Assembly: GCA_963665935.1 (NCBI GenBank) | Contig: OY762510.1 | Coordinates: 434,001 to 498,000, forward strand | DNA: 64,000 bases | Direction: 5' to 3' | DNA from: Syntrophus sp963665935 | Lineage (GTDB): Bacteria > Desulfobacterota > Syntrophia > Syntrophales > Syntrophaceae | The notes under the pieces: generated by a model | Seen by the model: only the letters and a program-made list of their open reading frames with translations | What the model was told of the DNA's origin: nothing | Databases searched by the model: none | Program-made: the position numbers and the translations under genes | Part shown: positions 41,895-50,715 of the stretch, one piece after another | Position numbering within the stretch: the stretch's first letter is position 1 | Layout: the number at the start of each line of letters is the position of its first letter

Positions 41895-42659
41895 ATGGAA
41901 ATTATAACGGAAAAGCAAGACGGGATCTTGATCATTGAATTCAACCGGCCGGAAAAGAAAAATTCGATCACGTCTGCCATGTATCAGATGCTTGCAGACG
42001 CCGTCAGGGATGGAGAAAGCGACAAGTCGGTCCGCGTTTTACTGTTCCGCGGCAAGCCGGACATATTTACCGCAGGCAACGACATAGAAGACTTCATTCA
42101 CACGACGGAGGATATTGAAGGAAGGCCGGTGACCCAATTTATCCGCAATCTCAGTCTGGCCGCCAAACCGGTCATCGCCGCCGTGGCAGGTATGGCTGTC
42201 GGCATCGGGACAACCATGCTGTTGCACTGCGACCTAATCTATGCGGCGGACAATGCCAAGTTTTCACTGCCTTTCGTTAAGCTGGGGCTTTGCCCGGAGT
42301 TTGCGTCCACTCGATTGATGCCGCAAATTGTCGGTTATCAGCGCGCTGCAGAACTGTTGCTTTTAGGAGAACCCTTTTCCGCAATCGACGCTTTCAACAT
42401 GGGATTGGTCAATAAAGTTCTGCCTTCTGCGGATCTTCTTTCCTATGCTTATGCGCAAGCCTCAAAGCTCGTCGCTTTACCTCCTTCGTCGCTTCGCATT
42501 ACGAAAAGTCTTATGAAGGCGCGCGACAATGATGCAGTGACGGCACAGATCAGGGAAGAAATTAAACACCTCAGGATCATGTTCGAGGCGCCGGAAGCCA
42601 AGGAGGCCTTTGCGGCTTTCTTTGAGCGCCGTTCGCCGGACTTCTCAAAGTTCAGTTAA
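41895..42659 (+). CDS. Crotonase-family protein, enoyl-CoA isomerase type
   Basis: 254 residues of the crotonase fold. The oxyanion-hole segment GNDIEDF and GMAVGIGTTMLLHCDL are present, but the two hydratase glutamates are not: the first position is in GIGTTML and the second is Phe in SLPFVKLG. LGLCPEFASTRLMP instead places a Glu where delta3,delta2-enoyl-CoA isomerases of the ECI2 kind have their catalytic base. It therefore more likely moves a double bond than hydrates. It starts two bases after the ferredoxin stop and depends on that message for translation. Confidence 0.85.
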   Translation: MEIITEKQDGILIIEFNRPEKKNSITSAMYQMLADAVRDGESDKSVRVLLFRGKPDIFTAGNDIEDFIHTTEDIEGRPVTQFIRNLSLAAKPVIAAVAGMAVGIGTTMLLHCDLIYAADNAKFSLPFVKLGLCPEFASTRLMPQIVGYQRAAELLLLGEPFSAIDAFNMGLVNKVLPSADLLSYAYAQASKLVALPPSSLRITKSLMKARDNDAVTAQIREEIKHLRIMFEAPEAKEAFAAFFERRSPDFSKFS

Positions 42660-43041
42660 CCCATCTTTAACACCGAGACACCTTTGTCAAATGCAAAGGC
42701 AACGGTCATAGGTACTTCCTATCCTTCTCCTGCAAGCGCCGTGACTTATCTCTTGAGCATCCACGTGTACCCTCCACTCCATATTACGGGCAGTTTTCCA
42801 TTGACATTAGCGAAGGCCTCCCTATACCCTCTTCCAGGAGAAAAGAGTTCCTATCGTCGATCATCAAAGGAAAGGAGAGGTATTGATTATTTATGATGTG
42901 GATTTCGCCGCCTGCAGGATTGAATATATCATCCTGTATCTTCCCTTACGGTCATGGGGTCTTTCTGACAGACCGCAGGAAGAGGACATAAATTCCCTTG
43001 TTGAATTTACCATGAGAGGAATCGGGTTGTAATCCATAAGG
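42660..43041. other. Intergenic region without recognised content
   Basis: 382 bases between convergent genes. An open frame at 42684-42896 has no ribosome binding site and no recognisable family. No clear terminator hairpin was found. Confidence 0.4.
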
Positions 43042-44319
43042 TTATTTTGCTCTTTTCCTCATGGTCACCCGGAACAGTTTTCGAGGAAGGGGGCCTTCCT
43101 CGAACTCTTCGATGCCGATCAAATCATAGCCTTTGGCTAATTGTTTGATTTTTTCCCTGTTGAAGAAATGGACGATAAATCCAGCGACTTCGTATAGATC
43201 CTCACCGCGGGAATCGCCGGCCCCATAATGGGCATCGCCGGTGGAACGAACGGTGTAGAGATTCAATCCATCGGGACGCAGGACCCGGTGGATTTCGCTG
43301 GACAGCTGTTCGAGTTCAGCCGTCGTCAGCGCCATGCAGTACAGCATGTGCGAATAGCAGGCATCGAAGGTCTCGTCTCTAAAAGGAAGGGGCTTGCGGA
43401 CATCGTGCCGGATGGCCGCCACCCGATCGGACAGACCCGACTGCCGGGCCTTTTTTGCAATGGTAGTCAAAGACTGCTCCGTGTAATCCAGGACATCCAC
43501 GGAAAATCCCCTGCCCGCAAAAAACAGGGTATCCCGGCCCTGCCCCCCGCCCAGTTCGAGGATTCTCTTCTTCCCCTCCTTTTGAAACAGTTCCGCGGCA
43601 ACTCTCGCCGGTTCACTGGGTCCCGCACCGAACATGTCCTCTGTTTCGGAAAGGGTATTTTCCCAATGCTGTTGTTGGGCATTCAACGTCTCGTCCATGG
43701 ATTGCTTTCCGCGCTGCTCCTTCCCTTCGGCCTTTCCACTTTGAACCCCATAAAAGAAATCCTGCGTTCCCACATGTTCTTCTTCCCGAAAGGCAATTCC
43801 CTCCATCTCCAGCAACGCCCTCTTCATCTTCAGGCCGTACTGAAAGCCTCCCAGTCCGCCGTCGGAGCGGAGCACCCTATGACAGGGGATGATCAGAGGA
43901 AAGGGATTGTTCGCCAGGGTGGCTCCCACGGCACGGGCGCCCTTCGGGTTTGCCAGATGTTTCGCAATGAGCTTGTAGGTACTGACCCGACCCCGGGGGA
44001 TCGCATAGTCGGCCAGCAGCACGCTCCGTTGAAAAGCGGAACAGCGATCGAGGCAAAGTCTATCAATAGAAAACCGGACATCTTCGCCGCTCAGGAAGGC
44101 CTCGATTTGATCAAGAACAGGGTTAATGGTTGAACTGGAAGCAAGTTCGGAATCCGGAAAGATTTTCTTCACGGAATCTCCTGCCGGAATCCCCGGATGA
44201 GATAAGAGGACCCGGCAGATTTTCGGCTCATTTCTGTAAACCGACCAGAGAACCGCCACCGGACCGAAAGGCGTGTCACGAAGGCAGAATGCCTGAGAAA
44301 TTGCTCTGGCTTGTTTCAT
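43042..44319 (-). CDS. Fusion: O6-alkylguanine-DNA alkyltransferase + SAM-dependent methyltransferase
   Basis: About 425 residues with two enzymes. Residues about 85-175 are the alkyltransferase C-terminal domain: RGRVSTYKLIAKHL (helix-turn-helix), ARAVGATLANNPFPLIIPCHRVL with the acceptor cysteine, and GGLGGFQYGLKMKRALLEME. A charged linker (about 178-225) leads to a class I methyltransferase with motif I ILELGGGQGRDTLFFA and the segment ACYSHMLYCMAL. The first part would remove alkyl groups from guanine in DNA; the acceptor of the second is unknown. The ATG at 44319 follows AAGGTG. It is the last gene of the cassette beginning at 46017, 47 bases after the ThiF-like gene. Confidence 0.85.
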   Translation of the reverse strand: MKQARAISQAFCLRDTPFGPVAVLWSVYRNEPKICRVLLSHPGIPAGDSVKKIFPDSELASSSTINPVLDQIEAFLSGEDVRFSIDRLCLDRCSAFQRSVLLADYAIPRGRVSTYKLIAKHLANPKGARAVGATLANNPFPLIIPCHRVLRSDGGLGGFQYGLKMKRALLEMEGIAFREEEHVGTQDFFYGVQSGKAEGKEQRGKQSMDETLNAQQQHWENTLSETEDMFGAGPSEPARVAAELFQKEGKKRILELGGGQGRDTLFFAGRGFSVDVLDYTEQSLTTIAKKARQSGLSDRVAAIRHDVRKPLPFRDETFDACYSHMLYCMALTTAELEQLSSEIHRVLRPDGLNLYTVRSTGDAHYGAGDSRGEDLYEVAGFIVHFFNREKIKQLAKGYDLIGIEEFEEGPLPRKLFRVTMRKRAK

Positions 44320-44366
44320 CAATGCACCTTCAAATGGATTATTAAAGTATCAAGTCCTGGCCCGAA

Positions 44367-45191
44367 TTACAGTTCGTTTTTCACCATCTCCATATCAAGC
44401 AGGTTGACAAAGAGAATGCGGTTACGAAGGAGAGCCCCCTCTTTAAGCAGGATCTTGCAGACTTCGGCTGCCTGCAGGGCCGCAATGGCAGCCGGCGAAA
44501 AGGAAGGATTTCCCATGGTCTGTTCCACACCCTGTTGACCGTCCGTGGCGCCGTATATCTTTCGCAAGGTATCGTCGCCCGCCACCTGCGTTGCGATCTG
44601 CCCGTACCAGCCGCCGATGGAGCCATGAACCAGAGGAAGAGAGAGTTCCCGGCAGAGATCCGCCAGGATCATTCTCGAGGGGACATTGTCCAGACCATCC
44701 ACGACCACATCCATATCCCGGAGAATCTCGCGGCCATTGATCCGGTTCAGTTTCTTCTGGACGGGAAGAAGGCGAACGACGGGATTGATCTCTTCGAGTC
44801 TTCGCGCCGCCACTTCCACCTTGGGAACGCCCAGGCTGGAAAAGGTGCACAAGATCTGACGATTCAGGTTGTGTTCCTCAAAGACATCCGGGTCGACGGC
44901 CTTGAGCGTCCCGATGCCCAGGCGGGCCAGGATTTCCAGCACATATCCTCCCAGACCGCCGCAGCCGATGACCGCCACGCGGCTGGAAAAGAGCCGAAGC
45001 TGCTGATCCGTTGAAATCGTCTGCTGGTTGCGCCGATAACGAAGGGGAAGGAGATTCAGATTGAGGGCGGTCTCTTCGACCTCCCTCTCCGTGAGATCGA
45101 AGGCCGCGGCGGCCTTGCGCTGGGCAGCCCAGGGGATAAACCCGTCGACGGCCCGGCTGCGGAGAAAATCTGTCAGATCCATCCTCATCAT
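44367..45191 (-). CDS. ThiF/MoeB/HesA family adenylyltransferase (E1-like)
   Basis: 274 residues. After an N-terminal helical extension of about 55 residues comes the E1-like nucleotide fold: VAVIGCGGLGGYVLEILARLG, then VFEEHNLNRQILC and KVEVAARRLEEINP. VVDGLDNVPSRMILADLCRE is the usual adenylation segment. Such enzymes activate the Gly-Gly end of a ThiS/MoaD-like protein. Zinc-binding Cys pairs of MoeB are not evident. Its ATG overlaps the stop of the MoaD-like gene (ATGA), and that gene ends in GGG, so the two are a natural pair. Confidence 0.9.
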   Translation of the reverse strand: MMRMDLTDFLRSRAVDGFIPWAAQRKAAAAFDLTEREVEETALNLNLLPLRYRRNQQTISTDQQLRLFSSRVAVIGCGGLGGYVLEILARLGIGTLKAVDPDVFEEHNLNRQILCTFSSLGVPKVEVAARRLEEINPVVRLLPVQKKLNRINGREILRDMDVVVDGLDNVPSRMILADLCRELSLPLVHGSIGGWYGQIATQVAGDDTLRKIYGATDGQQGVEQTMGNPSFSPAAIAALQAAEVCKILLKEGALLRNRILFVNLLDMEMVKNEL

Positions 45192-45412
45192 CCGCCCCCG
45201 ACCGGCGGGAAAAGGGCAAGGGCATCTCCGGCGGAAAGGATCGTCGTCAGGTCGGCATGACGTCCGTTGATGAAGATCAGGGTCACCTCCTTCTCCGGAA
45301 GCTCCAGTTCCCGGATGACCCCGCCGACGGTCGTTCCGGGAGAAAGCTCCACGCTTTTTTCCTCAAACCGCCCTTTGCGCAAAGTGGCGAAAAGCTTGAT
45401 GGTAATTTGCAT
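45188..45412 (-). CDS. MoaD/ThiS-family ubiquitin-like sulfur carrier
   Basis: 74 residues of beta-grasp type: MQITIKLFATLRKGRFEE at the start, GTTVGGVIRELELPE, then LIFINGRHADLTTIL and a C-terminal tail LALFPPVGGG. The terminal diglycine is free, as needed for adenylation and thiocarboxylate formation. The ATG at 45412 gives the usual family start; a TTG three codons upstream would overlap the preceding stop. It lies between an unknown protein gene and the ThiF-like gene. A role in tungsto/molybdopterin, thiamine or another sulfur transfer cannot be fixed from sequence. Confidence 0.9.
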   Translation of the reverse strand: MQITIKLFATLRKGRFEEKSVELSPGTTVGGVIRELELPEKEVTLIFINGRHADLTTILSAGDALALFPPVGGG

Positions 45413-45417
45413 AAGGA

Positions 45418-46017
45418 TCAAAGAGATCGAGGGTTCAAAGCAGTTGATTCCATAAGGACTCTCAATACCACACCCCTGTTTTCCGTTGACAGGGGTTCCA
45501 ATAACGAGAATTCCTCATCCATGGCCTTTCCATCCAGAAGGATTCGTTCGCATCCTTGTCGGAAACCGCTTCCCTGCCTGTAAAAGAAGTTCCGCAGTTC
45601 CGAAGATTCGAGAATGATCCCTTTTTCCAGGAACAACGGACCAAGCTCCGCGATCAGGAGATTGAAGAGTTTGACGGTTATTCTTCCCTCCTCAACGGCT
45701 GCATTTCCGGCGTTTTCCCGGTAGGTGATCGAAGCCCTGAGGGTGGCATAGGGACCGTCACGGCGCAGGGTGGCCCCCGCCAATCCCGGCATGGCGGAGG
45801 ACAGGGCCAGAGTCGATCCCTCCCGGAGAAGGGCCGTTTCCAGAGAGTCCACGGCTTTGCCGTCCAGAAAAATAGTGGAAATTTTCTCCTTTATGTATGA
45901 CGGGCTCAGACCCAGATCATCACGAAGAAAACTTTCGATACTGATCCCCACCCGGGTCTGAAAAGCGAACCCTTTCTGGAAGATCTCGGAGAATTTCCCG
46001 ATCCGGGAAAGGCTCAT
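45418..46017 (-). CDS. Unknown protein heading the ubiquitin-like/E1-like cassette
   Basis: 199 residues, not recognised. The N-terminal third (IESFLRDDLGLSPSYIKEKI, then STIFLDGKAVDSLETALL) has alternating strands and a DGK turn like small beta-grasp or S4-like folds. A glycine-rich stretch AMPGLAGATLRRDGPYATLRA follows. The C-terminal 90 residues are mixed alpha/beta with RQGSGFRQGCERILLDGK. No signal peptide or membrane segment. It is the first gene of the unit, behind a promoter match, and its stop lies 5 bases before the MoaD-like ATG. It could be a substrate, a partner or a second ubiquitin-like protein. Confidence 0.8.
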   Translation of the reverse strand: MSLSRIGKFSEIFQKGFAFQTRVGISIESFLRDDLGLSPSYIKEKISTIFLDGKAVDSLETALLREGSTLALSSAMPGLAGATLRRDGPYATLRASITYRENAGNAAVEEGRITVKLFNLLIAELGPLFLEKGIILESSELRNFFYRQGSGFRQGCERILLDGKAMDEEFSLLEPLSTENRGVVLRVLMESTALNPRSL

Positions 46018-46068
46018 GGTCAGTTGCAGATGCAGACGATTCTCCTGGGTTAAAAAAATCTTTGTTTA

Positions 46069-46097
46069 ATATTAATGATTTAAAAAAAATTTTTCAA
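46069..46097 (-). promoter_or_regulatory. Sigma-70-type promoter for the ubiquitin-like cassette
   Basis: On the minus strand TTGAAA (46092-46097) and TAATAT (46069-46074) are 17 bases apart, in an A+T-rich block 52 bases before the first gene. Five and four consensus matches. Confidence 0.45.
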
Positions 46098-46176
46098 GAA
46101 ATAAGGCATAAATCCGCCGGCCGATTTCAGACATTTATTTCTCAACATCAAGAATCTCTTGGCACAGAAGATTCCC

Positions 46177-46881
46177 TCAGGAAGGCTGTCGATTTGAATT
46201 TTGCAGAAAGGAGAGCAACCTGGACATCAGGTTGTTGATAGCTCCGTATTTTTCAGGCGATGCGGCAAGGATCGCGGCTTCGGACTGTACATATGCCGAT
46301 GGGATCAGCTCATCACGGCAATGCTCGACGATCTGCCGCGCTGACTCAGGAGTGGTCTCCAGGTGAAACTGAAGCCCGATAACGGACCGGCCAAGCTGGA
46401 ATGCCTGGTTTTCACACCCTTCACTCCTTGCCAGGGGAATGGCGCCGGTCGGGAGGTCGAAGGTCTCCCCGTGCCAGTGAAAGACCTCCATGGCAGGCGG
46501 AAAGCGGAAAACCGCCCCTTCAATCGATGGGACGGCCTTTATGGGAAACCAGCCGATCTCCTTTTCGGAATTACCGTATATCCTGGCGCCCAGAGCGCTC
46601 GCAATGAGTTGAGCCCCCAGACAAATTCCCAGAACGCATTTCCCTTCCTCGATACAGCGGCGGATGAGCCGTTTCTCCTTGAGGAGCCAGGGATACTCAT
46701 CCTCATCGTTGACGCTCATCGGACCGCCCAGAACAATCAGGAAATCGATTTCATCGGGATTCGGCAGGGATGCCGCATGAAAGAAAGGCGTTTTCGTTAT
46801 TTCATAACCGGCCGTTTTCAACCACGTTTCGATGCTGCCGAGTCCCTCGAATGGGACATGCTGAAGAACGTGAGCACGCAT
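46177..46881 (-). CDS. Class I glutamine amidotransferase (GATase-1) protein
   Basis: About 234 residues. The nucleophile is in CVLGICLGAQLIASALG (about residue 83) and the His-x-Glu of the triad in GLQFHLETTPESA. DFLIVLGGPMSVNDEDEYPWL and GWFPIKAVPS are typical of stand-alone GMP-synthase-like amidotransferases of unknown substrate. The ATG at 46881 is used because GAAAGGAAAGGG precedes it. It is 70 bases downstream of the cysteine desulfurase on one strand and may be cotranscribed with it. Confidence 0.88.
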   Translation of the reverse strand: MRAHVLQHVPFEGLGSIETWLKTAGYEITKTPFFHAASLPNPDEIDFLIVLGGPMSVNDEDEYPWLLKEKRLIRRCIEEGKCVLGICLGAQLIASALGARIYGNSEKEIGWFPIKAVPSIEGAVFRFPPAMEVFHWHGETFDLPTGAIPLARSEGCENQAFQLGRSVIGLQFHLETTPESARQIVEHCRDELIPSAYVQSEAAILAASPEKYGAINNLMSRLLSFLQNSNRQPS

Positions 46882-46951
46882 TCCCTTTCCTTTCAAGGAC
46901 TTGTCCTGCACCCGACCTGGACGGCAGGCATCTCATTTCCGTTTTCCAATA

Positions 46952-48157
46952 TCATGCCGTACACACCATGTCCATGCAGTTCTGCTTCCTCAACGTACGG
47001 AATTTCCCCGTCGATCTTTCAGCAATTTCCCTCAGGGCATGGACTGCATAATCCATTTCATCCAAAGTATTGAAGCAGCTTACGCTTAACCGTAGAAGCC
47101 CGCCATCGAGAGTATAACCGAGGGCCTCATGGGCAAAGGGCGCACAGTGCAGTCCCGCCCTGGTGGCGATTTCGTATCTCTCATCGAGGATCCTGCTCAC
47201 TGAAATCGATGTCATCCCCTCGATATTGATCGCCAGAATGCCTGAATTCTTACCGGAATCTCTTCGACTGTAGATGCGGATTTTCGGCTGCGCTGCCAAA
47301 GCATCATGGAGATGGTCGATCAGACGTTGTTTGTGATCCTCGATATTCTGCCGCCCCCTCCGGCGGATAAATTCAATCCCTGCCCCAAGCCCGATGATCC
47401 CCGGTGTGTTGAGGGTGCCGCTTTCCAGAGCTTCCGGGTATGCCTGCGGCTGATAGGGATTTTCTGATTCAGTCCCGGTTCCGCCCTGGAGCAGCGATGA
47501 AAGTTCAATGCCCGACGAGACACACAGACCGCCCGTTCCCTGGGGGCCCAAAAGGCCCTTGTGTCCAGGAAAGGCCAGAAGGGTTATCTTCATCGCCTTG
47601 CAGTCAAGATCGACCGACCCTGCGCCCTGCGACCCATCAACAAGAAAGGGAATCCCATATCGATGGGCAATGACCCCTATTTCGGCGATCGGCATGATGA
47701 TGCCGTTGGTATTGGAGGAAAGGGTGCAGACGATCAGGCGGGTATTGCTGCGGATATGGGCTGCGACGGCGTTTGGCTCAACTTCGCCATACGCATCTCC
47801 TTTAAGGAAGGTAATCTCGATGCCGCGCTCCTTTTCAAGTTGCTTCAATGGCCGGACGACCGAATTGTGTTCCAGCATCGTGGCGATGACATGATCTCCC
47901 TGATGCAGGCTTCCCTTGATGGCGACATTGAGCGCCTCCGTTGCATTTTTCGTAAAGATGATTCGTTCGGGATCGCTGACATTGAAAAACCGTGCAAGAG
48001 CGACCCTTGTCCCTGCAACCCCCTGTGCCGCCGTACGGGACATGACATGGGCGCCCCGGCCTGGGTTGGCGCAGTATTCCCGGAAACAACGATCCGTTTC
48101 CGCATAGACCTTTTCAGGCTTGGGGTATGTTGTTGACGCGTTATCCAGATATACCAT
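46952..48157 (-). CDS. Cysteine desulfurase (class V aminotransferase family)
   Basis: 401 residues, PLP enzyme releasing sulfur from cysteine as persulfide. The start VYLDNASTTYPKPEKVY, ATEALNVAIKG, the PLP lysine in LLAFPGHKGLLGPQGTGG and the active cysteine in AGLHCAPFAHEALG are all present. The motif pattern is of the SufS/CsdB-like group found in selenium- or sulfur-metabolising anaerobes. It could supply sulfur to the MoaD-like carrier encoded 1.5 kb downstream on the same strand, but they are separated by a gene and a promoter. The last 20 residues are Arg/Cys-rich and beyond the usual end. Confidence 0.92.
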   Translation of the reverse strand: MVYLDNASTTYPKPEKVYAETDRCFREYCANPGRGAHVMSRTAAQGVAGTRVALARFFNVSDPERIIFTKNATEALNVAIKGSLHQGDHVIATMLEHNSVVRPLKQLEKERGIEITFLKGDAYGEVEPNAVAAHIRSNTRLIVCTLSSNTNGIIMPIAEIGVIAHRYGIPFLVDGSQGAGSVDLDCKAMKITLLAFPGHKGLLGPQGTGGLCVSSGIELSSLLQGGTGTESENPYQPQAYPEALESGTLNTPGIIGLGAGIEFIRRRGRQNIEDHKQRLIDHLHDALAAQPKIRIYSRRDSGKNSGILAINIEGMTSISVSRILDERYEIATRAGLHCAPFAHEALGYTLDGGLLRLSVSCFNTLDEMDYAVHALREIAERSTGKFRTLRKQNCMDMVCTA

Positions 48158-48203
48158 TGTGATCTCCCTTGAACTTTATCGGGCTTCCTGGCGTTCGTAT
48201 GGA

Positions 48204-49031
48204 TTACCTCCAGGTGATCGACGCCTTTTTCCTCAACGGGATGCGGGAATAACGGTACTTCGGATAACCGACAAGCATGGCCCCGAAGACCTGATGTCTC
48301 TCAGGCAGCGAAAGCGCTTCCATCATAGGCGGATACAGGTTGGCGGCTCTCGTGAAGAATCCCGCCCAGCAGGCGCCCAGACCTTTTGAAAAGGCGGCAA
48401 GTTCCAGATAGGTTAAGGCGATGGTGCAGGACGACTGGGCAACGGCAATTGCCTCGTCGGCGTGAGCTACAAGAACATGGGGCGCTCCCCGGCAGATTCG
48501 ATCCTCTCCACTATCCCAATCGGCAACAAACCGTTTCATGTTGAGGCTTTTCGCCAGTTCCGGGTCCTCTATCATCACCTGCCGCATCCAGTCAATGACC
48601 AGGCCGGCCAGACGGTTGACCTCTGCGGCGCTTTCAATGACCAGCCACTTGACCGGCTGTATATTTACCGCCGAAGGGGCGTAACAGGCCGTATCGATCA
48701 TGGCGGCAATGGTCTCCCGATCCACCGATTGCGCTTTATATACGCGGACCGAGCGCCGGGCCATGAAGAAATGCCGGGCCTGCTCCGCAGAGGGCAGGAG
48801 TTTCGGGTCAACGGGGAGGCAGTCTTCCGGCTTCATGACTTTCAAAGACAAAGCTCCAAAGGGGCAAACGGCGACACAATGGCCGCAGCGGACGCACTGC
48901 TTTTCCGCCCGCTCAATGGGGACGGGAAGTTTGTCTTCTTCTCTCAAAGTGATCAGTTTCAATGGACAGACCGCGGCACAGGTGCCGTCGCGCTTGCATT
49001 TCTGGACATCAATTTCAAAAAGGTTATTCAT
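48204..49031 (-). CDS. Nitroreductase with N-terminal 2[4Fe-4S] ferredoxin domain
   Basis: About 275 residues. The first 65 hold two cluster motifs (CKRDGTCAAVCP and CVRCGHCVAVCP). A nitroreductase-family FMN domain follows from about residue 85: MARRSVRVYKAQSVDRETI, PSAVNIQPVKWLVI and LGACWAGFF. Such proteins in anaerobes reduce flavin from ferredoxin or NAD(P)H; the substrate is unknown. The ATG at 49031 follows GCAGGAG at nine bases. It begins a minus-strand series with the cysteine desulfurase (47-base gap) and the amidotransferase. Confidence 0.92.
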   Translation of the reverse strand: MNNLFEIDVQKCKRDGTCAAVCPLKLITLREEDKLPVPIERAEKQCVRCGHCVAVCPFGALSLKVMKPEDCLPVDPKLLPSAEQARHFFMARRSVRVYKAQSVDRETIAAMIDTACYAPSAVNIQPVKWLVIESAAEVNRLAGLVIDWMRQVMIEDPELAKSLNMKRFVADWDSGEDRICRGAPHVLVAHADEAIAVAQSSCTIALTYLELAAFSKGLGACWAGFFTRAANLYPPMMEALSLPERHQVFGAMLVGYPKYRYSRIPLRKKASITWR

Positions 49032-49314
49032 GCCTGTTTTCTCCTGCCTCATATATTACAAAAAAGTTGAACCAGACGACAATCCAGCGAGAATATAGAA
49101 TGTATTTCGCTCATTATTACATAAAGCACAGTCGCACAAGAAAATTTTCTGGCAATAAGTGGATTTTCCGCAAAAAAATGCGGCATTCGCAGGGAAAAGA
49201 GGCGGCCTTTCCTGAAAAAGTTTACGGAAAACCGACGTTCCATTACTATTGACAATATTTTCGTGATAGCGGATATTTATCCCATAGAATGGGGTGAGTT
49301 GCGAAAGGATTGCC

Positions 49315-50682
49315 ATGGAATATGCGGTGATCATCATTGGAGCCGGACCCGGCGGTATTTTTTCAGCCTTGACGCTCGCGGACCTGGGAATTTCCCCGGT
49401 CCTCCTGATCGAACAGGGCAGGGATCTGAGCGAACGGTCTCGTGGAAGTTCCCAGGATATGCTCTGCGGCTGGGGAGGAGCGGGGGCTTACAGCGACGGG
49501 AAATTAACCCTCTCGACCGAGGTCGGGGGATTCCTGAGCGATTATGTCGGCAGGAAGGAACTCCTGGAGCTTCTTTCCCGAACGGACGAAATTTATGTGG
49601 CTCATGGAGCCCCGACGCAATTGTACGGGGAGACCTCCGCCGCTTTTGAAGAGCTTGCCGACCGGGCGCGGATTGCCGATCTTGAACTGGTGCCGATGCG
49701 CGTGCGGCATATCGGTACGGAAAACTGTTCCGTTGTTCTGCAGAATCTGCGGCAGTCCCTTGCCGGTCGCGTGGAGATTCGCACAAATACGCCCGTCGAT
49801 AAACTCCTGACGGAGGACGGGAAGATTCGGGGCGTGGAACTTGCCGATGGACAAAGGATTTACAGCCGATATGCCCTTGCGGCTCCAGGGCGTGCAGGTT
49901 CGCGATGGATGAAAAGGCAGGCGGAGCTCCTGGGGCTGAAGAGCAAAGCAAGCCCGGTGGATATCGGGGTCCGGGTGGAATTGCCGGCCATTGTCCTCAA
50001 GGATATAACCGACGCCATCTATGAGTCGAAGCTCATCCATTACTCGAAGACCTTCGATGACAAGGTCCGCACGTTCTGCATGAACCCCTACGGGGAAGTC
50101 GTGTGCGAAGAGTTCGACAATGTCGCCGCAGTGAACGGCCACAGTCATACGGCGGCAAAAAGCGAAAACACGAATTTCGCCATTCTCGTGAGCAGCTTCT
50201 TCACGGAACCATTCGACGATCCCATCGGCTATGGCCGCTACATCGCCAGGCTGGCCAACCTCCTGGGAAAAAGGGTGATCGTTCAGAGGCTCGGAGACCT
50301 CCTTTCCGGCCGGCGCAGCACACCGGGGCGCATTGCCCGCTGCCTCACCCGTCCGACCCTTTCCAATGCCACTCCCGGTGACCTGAGCTTCGTCCTTCCT
50401 TACCGGCTCCTGGTCAATATTCTTGAGATGCTTCAGGCGCTTGACAAGCTCGCACCAGGGGTCTACTCACGCCATACCCTCCTCTATGGCGTCGAAGTGA
50501 AATTTTATTCCAACCGGATTGATGTTTCCCCGGAGATGGAGACCCGGATTCCAAATCTCTTTGTTGTCGGCGACGGGGCAGGCGTCTCCCGGGGACTGCT
50601 GCAGGCTTCCGCCAGCGGGATCCTTGCCGCCCGTGCCATCGGCATGAGGATTCGGGAAGAATCCTCTTCCCATGGAGGTTAA
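49315..50682 (+). CDS. FAD-dependent dehydrogenase (uncharacterised, COG2509-like)
   Basis: About 455 residues. The dinucleotide-binding loop is at the very N-terminus (VIIIGAGPGGIFSALTLADLG). GWGGAGAYSDGKLTLST and a closing FAD segment LFVVGDGAGVSRGLLQASASG mark the group of uncharacterised FAD-dependent dehydrogenases. The ATG at 49315 is preferred over a GTG seven codons upstream because GAAAGGA lies six bases before it. Substrate unknown. It is 33 bases upstream of amrS on the same strand and may share its message. Confidence 0.88.
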   Translation: MEYAVIIIGAGPGGIFSALTLADLGISPVLLIEQGRDLSERSRGSSQDMLCGWGGAGAYSDGKLTLSTEVGGFLSDYVGRKELLELLSRTDEIYVAHGAPTQLYGETSAAFEELADRARIADLELVPMRVRHIGTENCSVVLQNLRQSLAGRVEIRTNTPVDKLLTEDGKIRGVELADGQRIYSRYALAAPGRAGSRWMKRQAELLGLKSKASPVDIGVRVELPAIVLKDITDAIYESKLIHYSKTFDDKVRTFCMNPYGEVVCEEFDNVAAVNGHSHTAAKSENTNFAILVSSFFTEPFDDPIGYGRYIARLANLLGKRVIVQRLGDLLSGRRSTPGRIARCLTRPTLSNATPGDLSFVLPYRLLVNILEMLQALDKLAPGVYSRHTLLYGVEVKFYSNRIDVSPEMETRIPNLFVVGDGAGVSRGLLQASASGILAARAIGMRIREESSSHGG

Positions 50683-50715
50683 CCCTGCCAAAATCGAGAA
50701 AAGATGGAGGGCAAG

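Noticed and set aside
42684..42896. 70-codon plus-strand frame after the isomerase-like gene
   Set aside because: No ribosome binding site and no family resemblance; composition not distinct from spacer.
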